Source of the DNA: Nitrospiraceae bacterium
GTDB lineage: Bacteria > Nitrospirota > Nitrospiria > Nitrospirales > Nitrospiraceae
NCBI GenBank assembly: GCA_013140715.1
Contig: JABFSG010000031.1
Coordinates: forward strand, 1 to 40,539
Length of the DNA: 40,539 bases
Reading direction: 5' to 3'
Shown here piece by piece: positions 7,547 through 14,766 of the stretch (position 1 is its first letter; each line of letters starts with the position of its first letter). Position numbers and translations under genes: made by a program. The notes under the pieces were generated by a model. It made no database searches. It worked only from the letters and a program-made list of their open reading frames with translations, and was not told where the DNA came from.

Positions 7547-8143
7547 ATGAGTAGTCCCTGTATCGTTTCAACGTGCCCTCGACCGCTGGACCCTGTGGTC
7601 GGTGGACCCTACTGCAACATACACGGCAAGCAGCTACGCCGCTGTGGTTCGCTAGAGTTCACGTCCCTGAAGTCACCAGAACGTAGGCCGTACATCCTAG
7701 CTGCACGCGCACTGCTACCCCCTGGCTTAATTGGGGAGATGCAACAACTACTGGATAGCCTTCCGTTCGTAGACCAGCGCAACGTCAACGGCCTACGCCC
7801 GGCAGCGAAAGCGCGATGTATCCTCGTGAACATCCGACGCCAACGGGGCGCGGATGCTGCCAGGCTGATACTGGCTGCGGCCATTGGCGCGGAGTGCTGC
7901 CCAAAGCCGACAAGCAATGAGCGCTACCGAAAGGTGCAGGTTGCACGCTCCATCTTTCGTCTGCTTCGCTCGCAATCGTTCGAGTTGTTTGATAAGCGCG
8001 TGGTCTATCGAATCAGCCTTCAAGGGGGACGAGCGGCCCTCGCGCTCTGCGACATGGTGGAAGCACTCACGTACTTTTGGACGAAGGACAACAGACAACG
8101 CATTGTAGACGCAGCGAAGAACGAAAGAGGAGGGGCTCATTAA
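7547..8143 (+). CDS. Zinc-finger protein of unknown function
   Basis: The protein has 198 residues. The N-terminus holds C5-x4-C10-x12-C23-x2-H26, a CCCH zinc-binding arrangement like the short finger that precedes many phage HNH nucleases and DNA-binding proteins (C-x4-C ... C-x2-H). No HNH catalytic core follows. Residues 45-190 are helical and basic (RCILVNIRRQRGADAARLIL, YRKVQVARSIFRLLRSQ). A nucleic-acid-binding regulator is plausible. The start is set by AAGGAG nine bases before ATG 7547. It is the first cargo gene of the element and is followed by a repeat that overlaps its last codons. Confidence 0.7.
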   Translation: MSSPCIVSTCPRPLDPVVGGPYCNIHGKQLRRCGSLEFTSLKSPERRPYILAARALLPPGLIGEMQQLLDSLPFVDQRNVNGLRPAAKARCILVNIRRQRGADAARLILAAAIGAECCPKPTSNERYRKVQVARSIFRLLRSQSFELFDKRVVYRISLQGGRAALALCDMVEALTYFWTKDNRQRIVDAAKNERGGAH

Positions 8144-8252
8144 AATGAACCACCTTGTTTAGAGCTGTATATCCGTTCCAAGGTCGGTGAGACCGCCTGA
8201 AGAGGAGCGTGGGCTCATTAGAAATGGCTACTTCGTTTATAGCCGTGTATCC
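8133..8252 (+). repeat. Tandem pair of 42-bp elements, 78-bp period
   Basis: The stretches 8133-8174 and 8211-8252 align without gaps at 31 of 42 positions. Both start GGGCTCATTA and end with a TATCC-like tail (ATATCC, GTATCC). Each is followed at a similar distance by a different hairpin (GGTC-GGTGA-GACC after the first, a long terminator after the second). The first copy overlaps the stop codon of the preceding gene. The conserved layout with changed stem bases suggests a duplicated RNA or regulatory element. Confidence 0.5.
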
Positions 8253-8255
8253 ATC

Positions 8256-8290
8256 AGCCCTCAGTCTGGTTAGGCCAGATTGGGGGCTTT
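8256..8290 (+). terminator. Intrinsic terminator, first of two
   Basis: AGCCCTCAGTCTGG pairs with CCAGATTGGGGGCT, with two mismatched or wobble positions, around the loop TTAGG and is followed by TTGTT. It closes the transcript of the zinc-finger gene, or attenuates transcription into the six-gene cassette. Confidence 0.65.
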
Positions 8291-8293
8291 GTT

Positions 8294-8318
8294 GCTCGCC
8301 GCAAGGCGGGCTTTGTTT
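8294..8318 (+). terminator. Intrinsic terminator, second of two
   Basis: GCTCGCC and GGCGGGC form a 7-bp stem capped by a GCAA tetraloop and followed by TTTGTTT. It lies only 34 bases before the ribbon-helix-helix start codon, so it could act as an attenuator for the cassette. Confidence 0.6.
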
Positions 8319-8351
8319 CGCAACTTGTCCGACACCATAGGAGTTATCTCT

Positions 8352-8612
8352 ATGCCTGTATTCAATCGTAAACAATCGCCATCCGGCAGCACGAAGGCAG
8401 CGGTTCGCCTCTCGAACGACACGCTCGAAGGTCTTGAAGAGATCCGGCGTCTCTTTCGGCTCCGCTTTCCTCTGGCGAAGTTCCCCACCTTGAGCGCCTG
8501 TCTTGATTTGGCTCTCCGTCGCTACCTTGAAGAAGTCGGTGATGATCCCAAGAGTCTTCGGGCTGAAGTGCTGTTATTCAAGGAGAGGTACCAGAAGGAA
8601 GAGCCCCGATGA
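8352..8612 (+). CDS. Ribbon-helix-helix-like DNA-binding protein
   Basis: The product has 86 residues from ATG 8352, with GGAG about 10 bases upstream; the frame is open further upstream but through two terminators. KAAVRLSNDTLEGLEEIRRLF near residues 16-36 (a strand followed by helix 1) and LSACLDLALRRYLEEV (helix 2) fit the MetJ/Arc type ribbon-helix-helix pattern. A helical tail ends EERYQKEEPR-like. Such dimers act as operon repressors or relaxosome helpers. As the first gene of six overlapping genes it may autoregulate the cassette. The assignment rests on pattern only. Confidence 0.65.
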   Translation: MPVFNRKQSPSGSTKAAVRLSNDTLEGLEEIRRLFRLRFPLAKFPTLSACLDLALRRYLEEVGDDPKSLRAEVLLFKERYQKEEPR

Positions 8613-9049
8613 AGTACCGCACGAGGAGAGAGCTAGCTGCGTGGTCGATGGTGGAAGTCCTGGCGGAATTGGATGCCCTGAAGATTGAGCCAGAAAGTCA
8701 GACGGTCTACGCCGACGATGGCCCCACGATCAATGGGGTTCTGACGGTTGGTGAGGTTCCGGCGTGGCTGCACCAGTGGCAGAAAGAGGAGATCAAAGAA
8801 CAAGGGTTCTCGACGCTCACACTTGAACAACAAACGAACCGAGCCACGACGCTAGAGCGCTGGCGCGTGCAGCTCTATCAACACGGCGTCTGTGCGTATG
8901 TGGAATCACTGGGCATGGCCAAGGCTCAGCGCGAACTCAAAGCACGCCACGCGGAGTTGAGTACGTGGGAAGGACGCAACGCGACACGACAGGAAGTGGA
9001 GAAGAAGTTGATGCAGGCTATCGAGAACGAAACAGAGGAGGACGTATGA
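8609..9049 (+). CDS. Cassette protein of unknown function
   Basis: The protein has 146 residues, soluble and strongly helical, acidic overall with many Glu and Gln. It shows no motif I recognise. WSMVEVLAELDALKIEPES at the N-terminus and a charged C-terminal helix (MAKAQRELKARHAELSTWEG) are its main features. Its ATG overlaps the stop of the ribbon-helix-helix gene by 4 bp (ATGA), which implies translational coupling and fixes the start. A structural or adaptor role in the cassette is possible but unsupported. Confidence 0.7.
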   Translation: MKYRTRRELAAWSMVEVLAELDALKIEPESQTVYADDGPTINGVLTVGEVPAWLHQWQKEEIKEQGFSTLTLEQQTNRATTLERWRVQLYQHGVCAYVESLGMAKAQRELKARHAELSTWEGRNATRQEVEKKLMQAIENETEEDV

Positions 9050-9300
9050 GCGCACCACTTGAAGGACACAATCTGAAGAGGGCTTCAGCGGATTGTTACC
9101 TGTGCGGCTGTGGGTTCGGTATCTTCGGAGCACGAGACCAACGCGAGGCGACACAGCGACATGGCCAACATCTCACTGAAGTACGGGCGCAGAGAACACG
9201 GACCACCGACGCACAAAAAGAAAAGAGACAGGCTGATTTTGCAGACGCGCAAGAGCCTCACTGGTCCAGCCCCTTTCGACGAGGAGTCTTAGGACAATGA
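9046..9300 (+). CDS. Small C2H2-type zinc-finger-like protein
   Basis: The product has 84 residues from ATG 9046, which overlaps the previous stop in ATGA. It contains C17-x2-C20 followed by H39-x2-H42 (CYLC ... RHGQH), an 18-residue loop and therefore longer than a classical finger, but a credible zinc site. The C-terminal half is very basic and hydrophilic (RAQRTRTTDAQKEKRQADF) and may touch nucleic acid. No homologue comes to mind. Being translationally coupled to both neighbours supports it as a real gene. Confidence 0.65.
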   Translation: MSAPLEGHNLKRASADCYLCGCGFGIFGARDQREATQRHGQHLTEVRAQRTRTTDAQKEKRQADFADAQEPHWSSPFRRGVLGQ

Positions 9301-9506
9301 GAGTGATTCAGAGAGAGACAAAACTAAACCGTAACGGCGTGCCGATATTGGACCCGCCACGCAGGGCACAGCGCACACTTGACACCACGACAGCGGAGCG
9401 TGAAGCGAAGCTGCGAGAGACCGAGAAGCATTGGGAAGAGCATATCAAGCTCCAAGGCCAACGCCCGCGAAACCGACATTTCACCACTAACACAGGGAGA
9501 TTTTGA
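9297..9506 (+). CDS. Small basic cassette protein
   Basis: The protein has 69 residues, starting with an ATGA overlap on the previous gene. It is hydrophilic and highly charged: a Pro-rich LNRNGVPILDPPRRAQ segment, then a helix TTAEREAKLRETEKHWEEHI, then a basic tail. It has no membrane segment and no known motif. It could be a small nucleic-acid-binding or adaptor protein. Support comes mainly from its position in the overlapping array. Confidence 0.55.
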   Translation: MRVIQRETKLNRNGVPILDPPRRAQRTLDTTTAEREAKLRETEKHWEEHIKLQGQRPRNRHFTTNTGRF

Positions 9507-9508
9507 AC

Positions 9509-10153
9509 ATGGGACAGCTTTTCTATAGGAAGTTCATTGACCAGATGGCACGCGAAGGGTTCAGCGAATATGACGCCGCACAGATGGAGGGTGCCCGCGA
9601 AGCTCACGAACAAGACCGTATTGCTGATCAGAACGTGATGAAGGCGAAGACCACAGCGCAATGGCTGAAGCCAGATGCTCAGGGCAAGCCCACGGTAGCC
9701 TTCGAAACTCAAGAGCAGATGCTCACAGCAATTAATGATCCCCTCTACAAGTCCTCACCGGCCTACCGGGATGCGGTCCAAGACTGTATTGGCCGCATGG
9801 CGACCGTGACACCGAACATTGAGCACGGAGTAGGCGTGGACTTCTCTGTTGAGAGTCTCGCCGTAGCGACACGGAAAGAAGCGGCGAGGGATGCCTACAG
9901 AAAGCTTGTGGTTCAGGCCGGGCGCGATCCACAAGCCCGAATGCAGCTGATCGAACTGCTCAACAATCCAGATCCTTCCGTACAGGCTTGGATTAGCGAG
10001 GGAACAGACGCGATTGGCAACGAAGGGCCAGGACAACGGATGATGAGAGAAGCTGGTAGCGGAAGTTATGGGCCTGATTTGGGCAAGGCGATGGCGGCTG
10101 ACGAGAATAACGGACCAGTGACAGAGGCGGAAGCAGGCAAGGTGCCGGCATGA
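9509..10153 (+). CDS. Cassette protein of unknown function
   Basis: The protein has 214 residues from ATG 9509, with AGGGAGA about nine bases upstream; a TTG at 9503 would overlap the previous stop and is the other option. The N-terminus (GQLFYRKFIDQMAREGFSEY) and the middle (AARDAYRKLVVQAGRDPQAR) are helical. A Gly-rich, acidic C-terminus follows. The profile, soluble and helical with a flexible tail, is like many phage accessory or structural-assembly proteins, but I cannot assign one. It overlaps the next gene by 4 bp. Confidence 0.65.
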   Translation: MGQLFYRKFIDQMAREGFSEYDAAQMEGAREAHEQDRIADQNVMKAKTTAQWLKPDAQGKPTVAFETQEQMLTAINDPLYKSSPAYRDAVQDCIGRMATVTPNIEHGVGVDFSVESLAVATRKEAARDAYRKLVVQAGRDPQARMQLIELLNNPDPSVQAWISEGTDAIGNEGPGQRMMREAGSGSYGPDLGKAMAADENNGPVTEAEAGKVPA

Positions 10154-10380
10154 AGTGGCCATTCAAGACGGTCGAAGAGGTTGCAGCGATCACAAAGCCT
10201 GAGCCGGCCCCGGTACCAGTAGCCCCGGTGCTCTCTCCCGCATTTCCGGTGGCTGACTATCTCCGCATTCCTCCCGTAAACACCAAGCCCGTCCATGTGC
10301 CAAAGCCGGTTGAAGTGTTCCCTAATTGCACAGGCGTGTACACGGTCAACGGGATTTCGACCCACCGAAAAGATAACTAA
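10150..10380 (+). CDS. Pro/Val-rich small cassette protein
   Basis: The protein has 76 residues and starts in an ATGA overlap. It begins MKWPFKTVEEVAAITKPEPA and continues with a Pro-Val-rich stretch (PAPVPVAPVLSPAFPVADYL), probably extended and disordered, then VFPNCTGVYTVNGIST at the end. It has no signal peptide. It is the last gene of the coupled array. Function unknown. Confidence 0.5.
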   Translation: MKWPFKTVEEVAAITKPEPAPVPVAPVLSPAFPVADYLRIPPVNTKPVHVPKPVEVFPNCTGVYTVNGISTHRKDN

Positions 10381-10598
10381 GAGTCTAGGGATGTTGTCCT
10401 AGGCGACCTGGACAGGCTCGTGGGGAAAGTCCTCCAGCTTTCTCTGCGAGCTTGCACAGGCTCTTTCTTCTCTCTCTCTCTCTCGTGGGTGCCCGCTCCC
10501 TTCGGTCGCGCGGATCGGATTCGGATATAGACAAACAGTGCCTTAATTCCCCTACCACCTAGCACGCCTTTAGGTGTGCACAAAGGAGACAGACGAAC

Positions 10599-11507
10599 AT
10601 GACGACGCCGGAACATTCAACACAGGCAGCAGCATCTTGGGAAGACACCGTGACGATGATCGGGGAGCCCGATGTCTTGACGGACGAAGAGCGAGACTTA
10701 CGCAAGTTGCCGATGAAGGACATCGGTGTCCGACCGGATTACTTCCAGCCGAGGCAGTTTCTTGACAATGCGGCGGAGAGTGAGAAGGCTATTGAGGAGT
10801 TTACGCGAGTGATCCAAAGCGGAGGGCGACTCCCCCCGATTAGTGTCATGAAGATCGGTGGGCGCTGGTACGTGATCGACGGACACCACAGGCTCGACGC
10901 ATATGGAGCGGTAGCGAGAGCACGCAAGGTTGCCCTGAGGAAGTCTGGCAAGCGGGGGAAAGAACTCACCCACATTCCGGTGACGGTGTTTGAGGGTACG
11001 ATCCAACAGGCGCGGGACGAGTCGGTGAGAAAGAACTGTCACGACCATGTGAACATGAGCCGGAGCGATAAGATGCAAGAGGCCTGGCAACGAGTCGCAG
11101 AAGGTCAGCACACGACCAAGGAGATTTGGCAACTCTCCTCTATCTCCGTGCGGATGGTGTACTACATGCGCGTGATCCTGGCGAAGGCGCGGACGCTTCA
11201 ACCTGAAGTGAACTTTGCAACAGGGTGGAAATGGGTTGAGGTGTTGCGGTTGGTGCATGGTCTGGAGCCCAAGACAGATCAAGAGAGTCTTGATCAGCAG
11301 TGGGTGGAGTCGAAAAGCCGACACTTCCAGAAGACGTTTGGAGCCGATGCGAGGAAGAAGACGCGGCTCTTTGCACGAGTCATCCGCAAGGGCGATGCGC
11401 CTCTGTCGGTGACACTTGGACAGGAACTGGTAGCCCTTGATCGACAAGCCGACCAAGACGAGGCGACCGCAGCCAGGGTAGAACGAGAGGCCGAACTAGG
11501 GGGTTAA
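10599..11507 (+). CDS. ParB/Spo0J-like N-terminal domain protein
   Basis: The protein has 302 residues. Residues 36-125 resemble the ParB/sulfiredoxin-like domain: KDIGVRPDYFQPRQF as the first strand region and YVIDGHHRLDAYGA at 91-104 for the GxxR nucleotide-binding (CTPase) motif. A helix-turn-helix-like region follows (TTKEIWQLSSISVRMVYYMR), then a charged helical tail. In ParB proteins this fold binds CTP; related proteins are nucleases or regulators. There is no ParA next to it, so a partition role is not evident and a regulator or replication helper is more likely. An AAAGGAG site precedes ATG 10599. The 218-bp gap upstream has a (CT)n run and no gene. Confidence 0.8.
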   Translation: MTTPEHSTQAAASWEDTVTMIGEPDVLTDEERDLRKLPMKDIGVRPDYFQPRQFLDNAAESEKAIEEFTRVIQSGGRLPPISVMKIGGRWYVIDGHHRLDAYGAVARARKVALRKSGKRGKELTHIPVTVFEGTIQQARDESVRKNCHDHVNMSRSDKMQEAWQRVAEGQHTTKEIWQLSSISVRMVYYMRVILAKARTLQPEVNFATGWKWVEVLRLVHGLEPKTDQESLDQQWVESKSRHFQKTFGADARKKTRLFARVIRKGDAPLSVTLGQELVALDRQADQDEATAARVEREAELGG

Positions 11508-11625
11508 AACTGGCCCAAACGGATTGACATGGTATAGGGGGTGCACCGTGCAGTACCGACCGAGAAGGGCTTGACCCATCTAACATCTTGATTAGTCTGG
11601 AAAACTCCAGGAAACACGCGCGATT

Positions 11626-11651
11626 GATCAAGGCACACATGTTTCTTGATC
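11626..11651. promoter_or_regulatory. Inverted repeat ahead of the 11729 gene
   Basis: GATCAAG (11626-11632) and CTTGATC (11645-11651) form 7-bp arms around a 12-base spacer, with no U-tract after them. It is an operator candidate rather than a terminator. The flanking 220-bp gap is otherwise empty. Confidence 0.3.
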
Positions 11652-11728
11652 GTTGAGGAAAAAATGGGAGACTTCCATATCCTTTGGGCTTATCCTTGGC
11701 CACCCTCACCAGATGGAAGGAGAGGGCT

Positions 11729-12310
11729 ATGCCCGACAAAGAGAAAAAATTAAACATTGAGCACGCTCCTTGGCTACTAGAGGCGCGGGCCAAAAGTCAG
11801 CGCTTGCTTCTGCGTCTGTATATCTTAGGTCAGGAAAACGCCAACGCCAATTTACTGCAAGGCGATTCTAAGCGACAGTCCCTTTTTGCTATGTTTGTTG
11901 GAGCAGCCTTCTCACTGTGGAGAGCTGCTTTCTTATGTGATACGAAACAAAACTGGGAGGTCAATTTCCAGGGTGCAAACTATCTTCTGGTGAAGCTCAT
12001 AGAAGACAACTCCGTTAACTTTTCAGCAGATCAACAATCGCAAGAATGGATGGGTGGCTACTATCTGAACAACGCTATGTTTCGGCTCCTTTGGGTCCGC
12101 GCAAAGCTTCAAAACCTCGCGCCAGAGACCAAAGACGATCCCGCTTTGATTGCGTTGGATGCTTTGGAGAACTCTGATTGGTCTGGTGGGATTGAACTCA
12201 ACAAGAACTCAAAGAAGATATGGAACGATTTGATTAACGCGCTAGAGGTAATGGTTGACTGGCTCAAAGTGCCTAAGGTTAAGCAGCCCCGTCGTGGCAG
12301 TCGGCCTTGA
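11729..12310 (+). CDS. Element-borne protein of unknown function
   Basis: The protein has 193 residues from ATG 11729, chosen because GGAAGGAGAGGG lies just upstream; the frame is open from 11684. It is helical with several Trp and hydrophobic runs (SLFAMFVGAAFSLWRAAFLC, GGYYLNNAMFRLLWVRAKLQ) but these look like buried helices rather than clear membrane spans. The codon use seems more A/T rich than in the cassette genes, suggesting a different origin. I recognise no family. It converges with the lipoprotein gene 13 bp downstream. Confidence 0.6.
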   Translation: MPDKEKKLNIEHAPWLLEARAKSQRLLLRLYILGQENANANLLQGDSKRQSLFAMFVGAAFSLWRAAFLCDTKQNWEVNFQGANYLLVKLIEDNSVNFSADQQSQEWMGGYYLNNAMFRLLWVRAKLQNLAPETKDDPALIALDALENSDWSGGIELNKNSKKIWNDLINALEVMVDWLKVPKVKQPRRGSRP

Positions 12311-12323
12311 ACGAATTGTCAGA

Positions 12324-12674
12324 TTACCGTGGTCTGATCTCTATAACCGAATCAGGAGCACTTTCCCAACGAACTGGTTGTATCCCCCCGCTGCAACCAC
12401 TTACGTGTGATCTGTACGAATTAATTCCCGCTACGCGTCCCGCGTTCAGCCAAATGATCTTGTGGTCGTTCCAGCCGAACCCCGCACCAGATACGCAGTA
12501 TTGCCACGCCTCTTGCTGTCCCCGCACTTGACGATCCGTTGGCGTCCCCATAACTTCAAGAACGCGTTCTTTTGAGTCTCCGACATTCAGAAGGATAGTT
12601 TTGTTATCAAGTGTTCCGCAGCCCGCCGCGACGAGTGAAAGAACAAGTGCTATCGCTGCCATTGAAGTACGCAT
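12324..12674 (-). CDS. BamE/SmpA-like lipoprotein
   Basis: The protein has 116 residues from ATG 12674; a longer frame exists only with a TTG start and lacks a signal peptide at its front. MRTSMAAIALVLSLVAAGC is a lipoprotein signal with lipobox VAAGC. After it, LNVGDSKERVLEVMGTPTDR, then QQEAWQYCV, resemble the SmpA/OmlA (BamE) domain, where a G-x-x-x-x-x-V-x-x-x-x-G-x-P helix precedes the sheet. In the chromosome BamE is part of the outer-membrane beta-barrel assembly machine. Here it is element cargo, so it may be a modifier of the envelope, for instance in phage resistance or exclusion, which is speculation. Its start has no strong ribosome site. Confidence 0.7.
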   Translation of the reverse strand: MRTSMAAIALVLSLVAAGCGTLDNKTILLNVGDSKERVLEVMGTPTDRQVRGQQEAWQYCVSGAGFGWNDHKIIWLNAGRVAGINSYRSHVSGCSGGIQPVRWESAPDSVIEIRPR

Positions 12675-12840
12675 CACGTCACCCAGTTTAGAAGGGTACT
12701 TATAAAACCGCAAGGCGGAGAAGGACTAGGGAGCGCACGCCTTCGCCAACAAGACGAGGAGTATCGGGAAGAGACCAAGCCAGAGCAGATTCAGCAGTCG
12801 GAGTTTCACAACTTAACCTGAAAGGACGGTGATCTAGATT

Positions 12841-12963
12841 ATGAAACAAGGAACCAATCACGGCAGCGTCCCCGCGAACCAACCGAGACCCTGGCGCAGT
12901 GAACAAGAGCAGCGGAGTTCACAGGCGAAGAAGGCCAGCACGCCCGCAGTCCCTAAGAAGTAA
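12841..12963 (+). CDS. Small hydrophilic ORF, 40 residues
   Basis: ATG 12841 to TAA 12961-12963 gives 40 residues, rich in Gln, Ser, Lys and Pro with a basic C-terminus (STPAVPKK). AAAGGA lies 14 bases upstream, farther than ideal. It sits between the lipoprotein and integrase genes. It may be a real mini-protein or a chance frame; no homologue is known to me. Confidence 0.3.
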   Translation: MKQGTNHGSVPANQPRPWRSEQEQRSSQAKKASTPAVPKK

Positions 12964-12967
12964 GGGA

Positions 12968-13105
12968 CTACTTCGGATGAATGCTCGCCGGTGCGGGCTG
13001 GTTTGGCTGTGGCAAAAATGGGTTCGTATTTGGTCCCAAGTTTGTCGATTGCCAGACCAGTACCGGCAGCACCGCCAACAACAACGCGAGTTTAACGACT
13101 CTCAT
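12968..13105 (-). CDS. 45-residue membrane-anchored or exported mini-protein overlapping int
   Basis: From ATG 13105 the minus strand reads MRVVKLALLLAVLPVLVWQS followed by a Pro/Asn-rich tail ending ASIHPK and a TAG at 12968-12970. A strong AAGGAGGG site sits 6 bases before the ATG, inside the last codons of the integrase gene, which ends at 13092. The hydrophobic N-terminus could be a signal or anchor. The ribosome site and the overlap argue that it is translated. The family is unknown. Confidence 0.5.
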   Translation of the reverse strand: MRVVKLALLLAVLPVLVWQSTNLGPNTNPFLPQPNQPAPASIHPK

Positions 13106-14669
13106 GTTGTCCCTCCTTGGTGAGTACCTTCAGCACCGCAGGAAACTGCATCTTCTCCAAGCCATCACGCAACCGAGACAACGGCGTCAATTCTCGGTGG
13201 GCGTAGACCTTATCGTGTACCGTGGTGGCCGTGTGGCCGGTCAACATCTCCGCTACGTCTTGGGGACAGCCCAAGGCGTGGAGGTAGTGGATACCGTGGC
13301 GTAGCGAGTGCAGGACTAGCTCTGGCTGCGAGAGTCCTACCCTGTCGAGATGCTGAGCAAACCACTTGCCGACAGCATCCGCGTAGCCATTGACCCTGTG
13401 CGGGAGTTGGTGAAAAAGTCGCGTCTGTCCCTGTGCTCTCGCGGCCTCTACATAATCCAGGAAGCCGAGTGCAATCAGACTTGAGTGAATGGGTATGGTG
13501 CGCCGGCTCCCCTTGTTCTTCACTGATTGATTCTCTCCTCGGTCGGTGATCGTCAGACACGGAATCCCGTCTTTCACTCCAATATCAGCCAGGGCCAGTT
13601 GTGCGGCCTCTTCTCTCCGACAGAGTTGAAACAAACATAACAGCGAGATCCAATAGCGTGCTGGACGTTTCATCCTTTGTGCAAGAAAGTTCGGTGACGA
13701 AAACACACGCAACAACTCCTCATCAGTGAAGGGTCTTACTTTCGTGGCTCCCTTCTCTTGATCTATCTTCGAGGGTGGCAGACCCTTGGCGGGATTGGGA
13801 AAACCTTCCGGCGTGTAGTCTTGCTTCTCAGCCCAGGTAAATAACCCCGACAGCGTGTTCAGATGCTTTGCGACCGTCCGAAGGCTGACGCCACGTTCAT
13901 TCAACAGGTGATCTTTATATGCCCGTCCTTCAGCCTTCGTGATGCTGGCAATCGGACGATCCCCCCCAATAACCGTCTGGAACTTCTCGAACTCTTTCCG
14001 CACTTGGTCGGCGGAGCGTCTGGCGTAGGGATTCTCTACGAGGTATTTCTTCAGCACGACAGAGTACAGCGGGCTCTTCTTGACTGGGGGAGTAGCGGCA
14101 GGAACAAGAGCAGCACCCGTTAGACGTGGCCGGTACTGGCCTTGCCATCGCTCAACTTCAGTCGTCAACATCTCTTGCTTCGCCAACAGGAAGGCACGGC
14201 AGGCACGTTTGAAAGGAAGGGAGTTCGGATCAAGTGCGGGCATCCCCCCGGCGCGCAGCATGGTCTGGACCTCTTCGGCGATACGATCATACCGATGAGC
14301 CGAGAGCGTGCCCTCGGTCTCTTCGAGTCGTTCGATGGTCTCGTCAACCATAATCTCTTGCTGGTCCTCATCGAGTCGATGCAGCGCGCGATAGTCTTCT
14401 GACTTTTCCAGTTCAGCATCCATTGTGCGGGCGATCAAGGCGGCAATGTCAGCTTGGCTCATATACGCTCCGTGGGTCTTCAGTAAGAGGAACAGCCGTT
14501 GCGTGCGTGCGGCCCACTCCAACGAACGAAGTTTCGCATGCTCCTTATCGGCTGTCGAGAGCGATCGCCAAAGTTGAGCACGCCCACCAAACAAGGGACG
14601 TAGACGACGAGGGACCACAGCACGAAAATAGAAGGATTGACGGTTGCCAGGAAGAAAGAGTGTAGCCAT
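13092..14669 (-). CDS. Tyrosine recombinase (integrase)
   Basis: The protein has 525 residues from ATG 14669, set by GGAGG four bases upstream; the frame extends upstream through the tRNA region, which is an artefact. The N-terminus (FLPGNRQSFYFRAVVPRRLR) is the arm-type domain found in DUF6538 integrases. A SAM-like core-binding region follows (MKRPARYWISLLCLFQLC is already catalytic). Catalytic residues visible are Arg in LCRREEAAQL, the HSLRHG box (His-x-x-Arg) and LTGHTATTVHDKVYAH with the nucleophile Tyr. It recombines the element at the tRNA-derived 24-bp core next to its 5' end. GTGTAGC copies overlap its start, so it may autorepress. Confidence 0.95.
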   Translation of the reverse strand: MATLFLPGNRQSFYFRAVVPRRLRPLFGGRAQLWRSLSTADKEHAKLRSLEWAARTQRLFLLLKTHGAYMSQADIAALIARTMDAELEKSEDYRALHRLDEDQQEIMVDETIERLEETEGTLSAHRYDRIAEEVQTMLRAGGMPALDPNSLPFKRACRAFLLAKQEMLTTEVERWQGQYRPRLTGAALVPAATPPVKKSPLYSVVLKKYLVENPYARRSADQVRKEFEKFQTVIGGDRPIASITKAEGRAYKDHLLNERGVSLRTVAKHLNTLSGLFTWAEKQDYTPEGFPNPAKGLPPSKIDQEKGATKVRPFTDEELLRVFSSPNFLAQRMKRPARYWISLLCLFQLCRREEAAQLALADIGVKDGIPCLTITDRGENQSVKNKGSRRTIPIHSSLIALGFLDYVEAARAQGQTRLFHQLPHRVNGYADAVGKWFAQHLDRVGLSQPELVLHSLRHGIHYLHALGCPQDVAEMLTGHTATTVHDKVYAHRELTPLSRLRDGLEKMQFPAVLKVLTKEGQHESR

Positions 14670-14766
14670 ACCCCCTCCAAAGTGTGTAGCAGTGGTGTAG
14701 CTGCCATCACTTTCTTGGGGTCTGGAACGCTGAAACGCCGCTCTGGTGGCTGCGTTTAGCGTTTTG

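Noticed and set aside
10469-10486. (CT)n run as a microsatellite switch
   Set aside because: It is short, non-coding and not next to a start codon, so phase variation has no support.
10698-11456. 252-codon minus-strand frame antisense to the ParB-like gene
   Set aside because: The plus-strand gene has a recognisable domain and ribosome site. The antisense product is Leu/His/Arg rich without a motif.
12700-12906. 68-codon minus-strand frame upstream of the lipoprotein
   Set aside because: It has no ribosome site and overlaps a better plus-strand mini-ORF at 12841.
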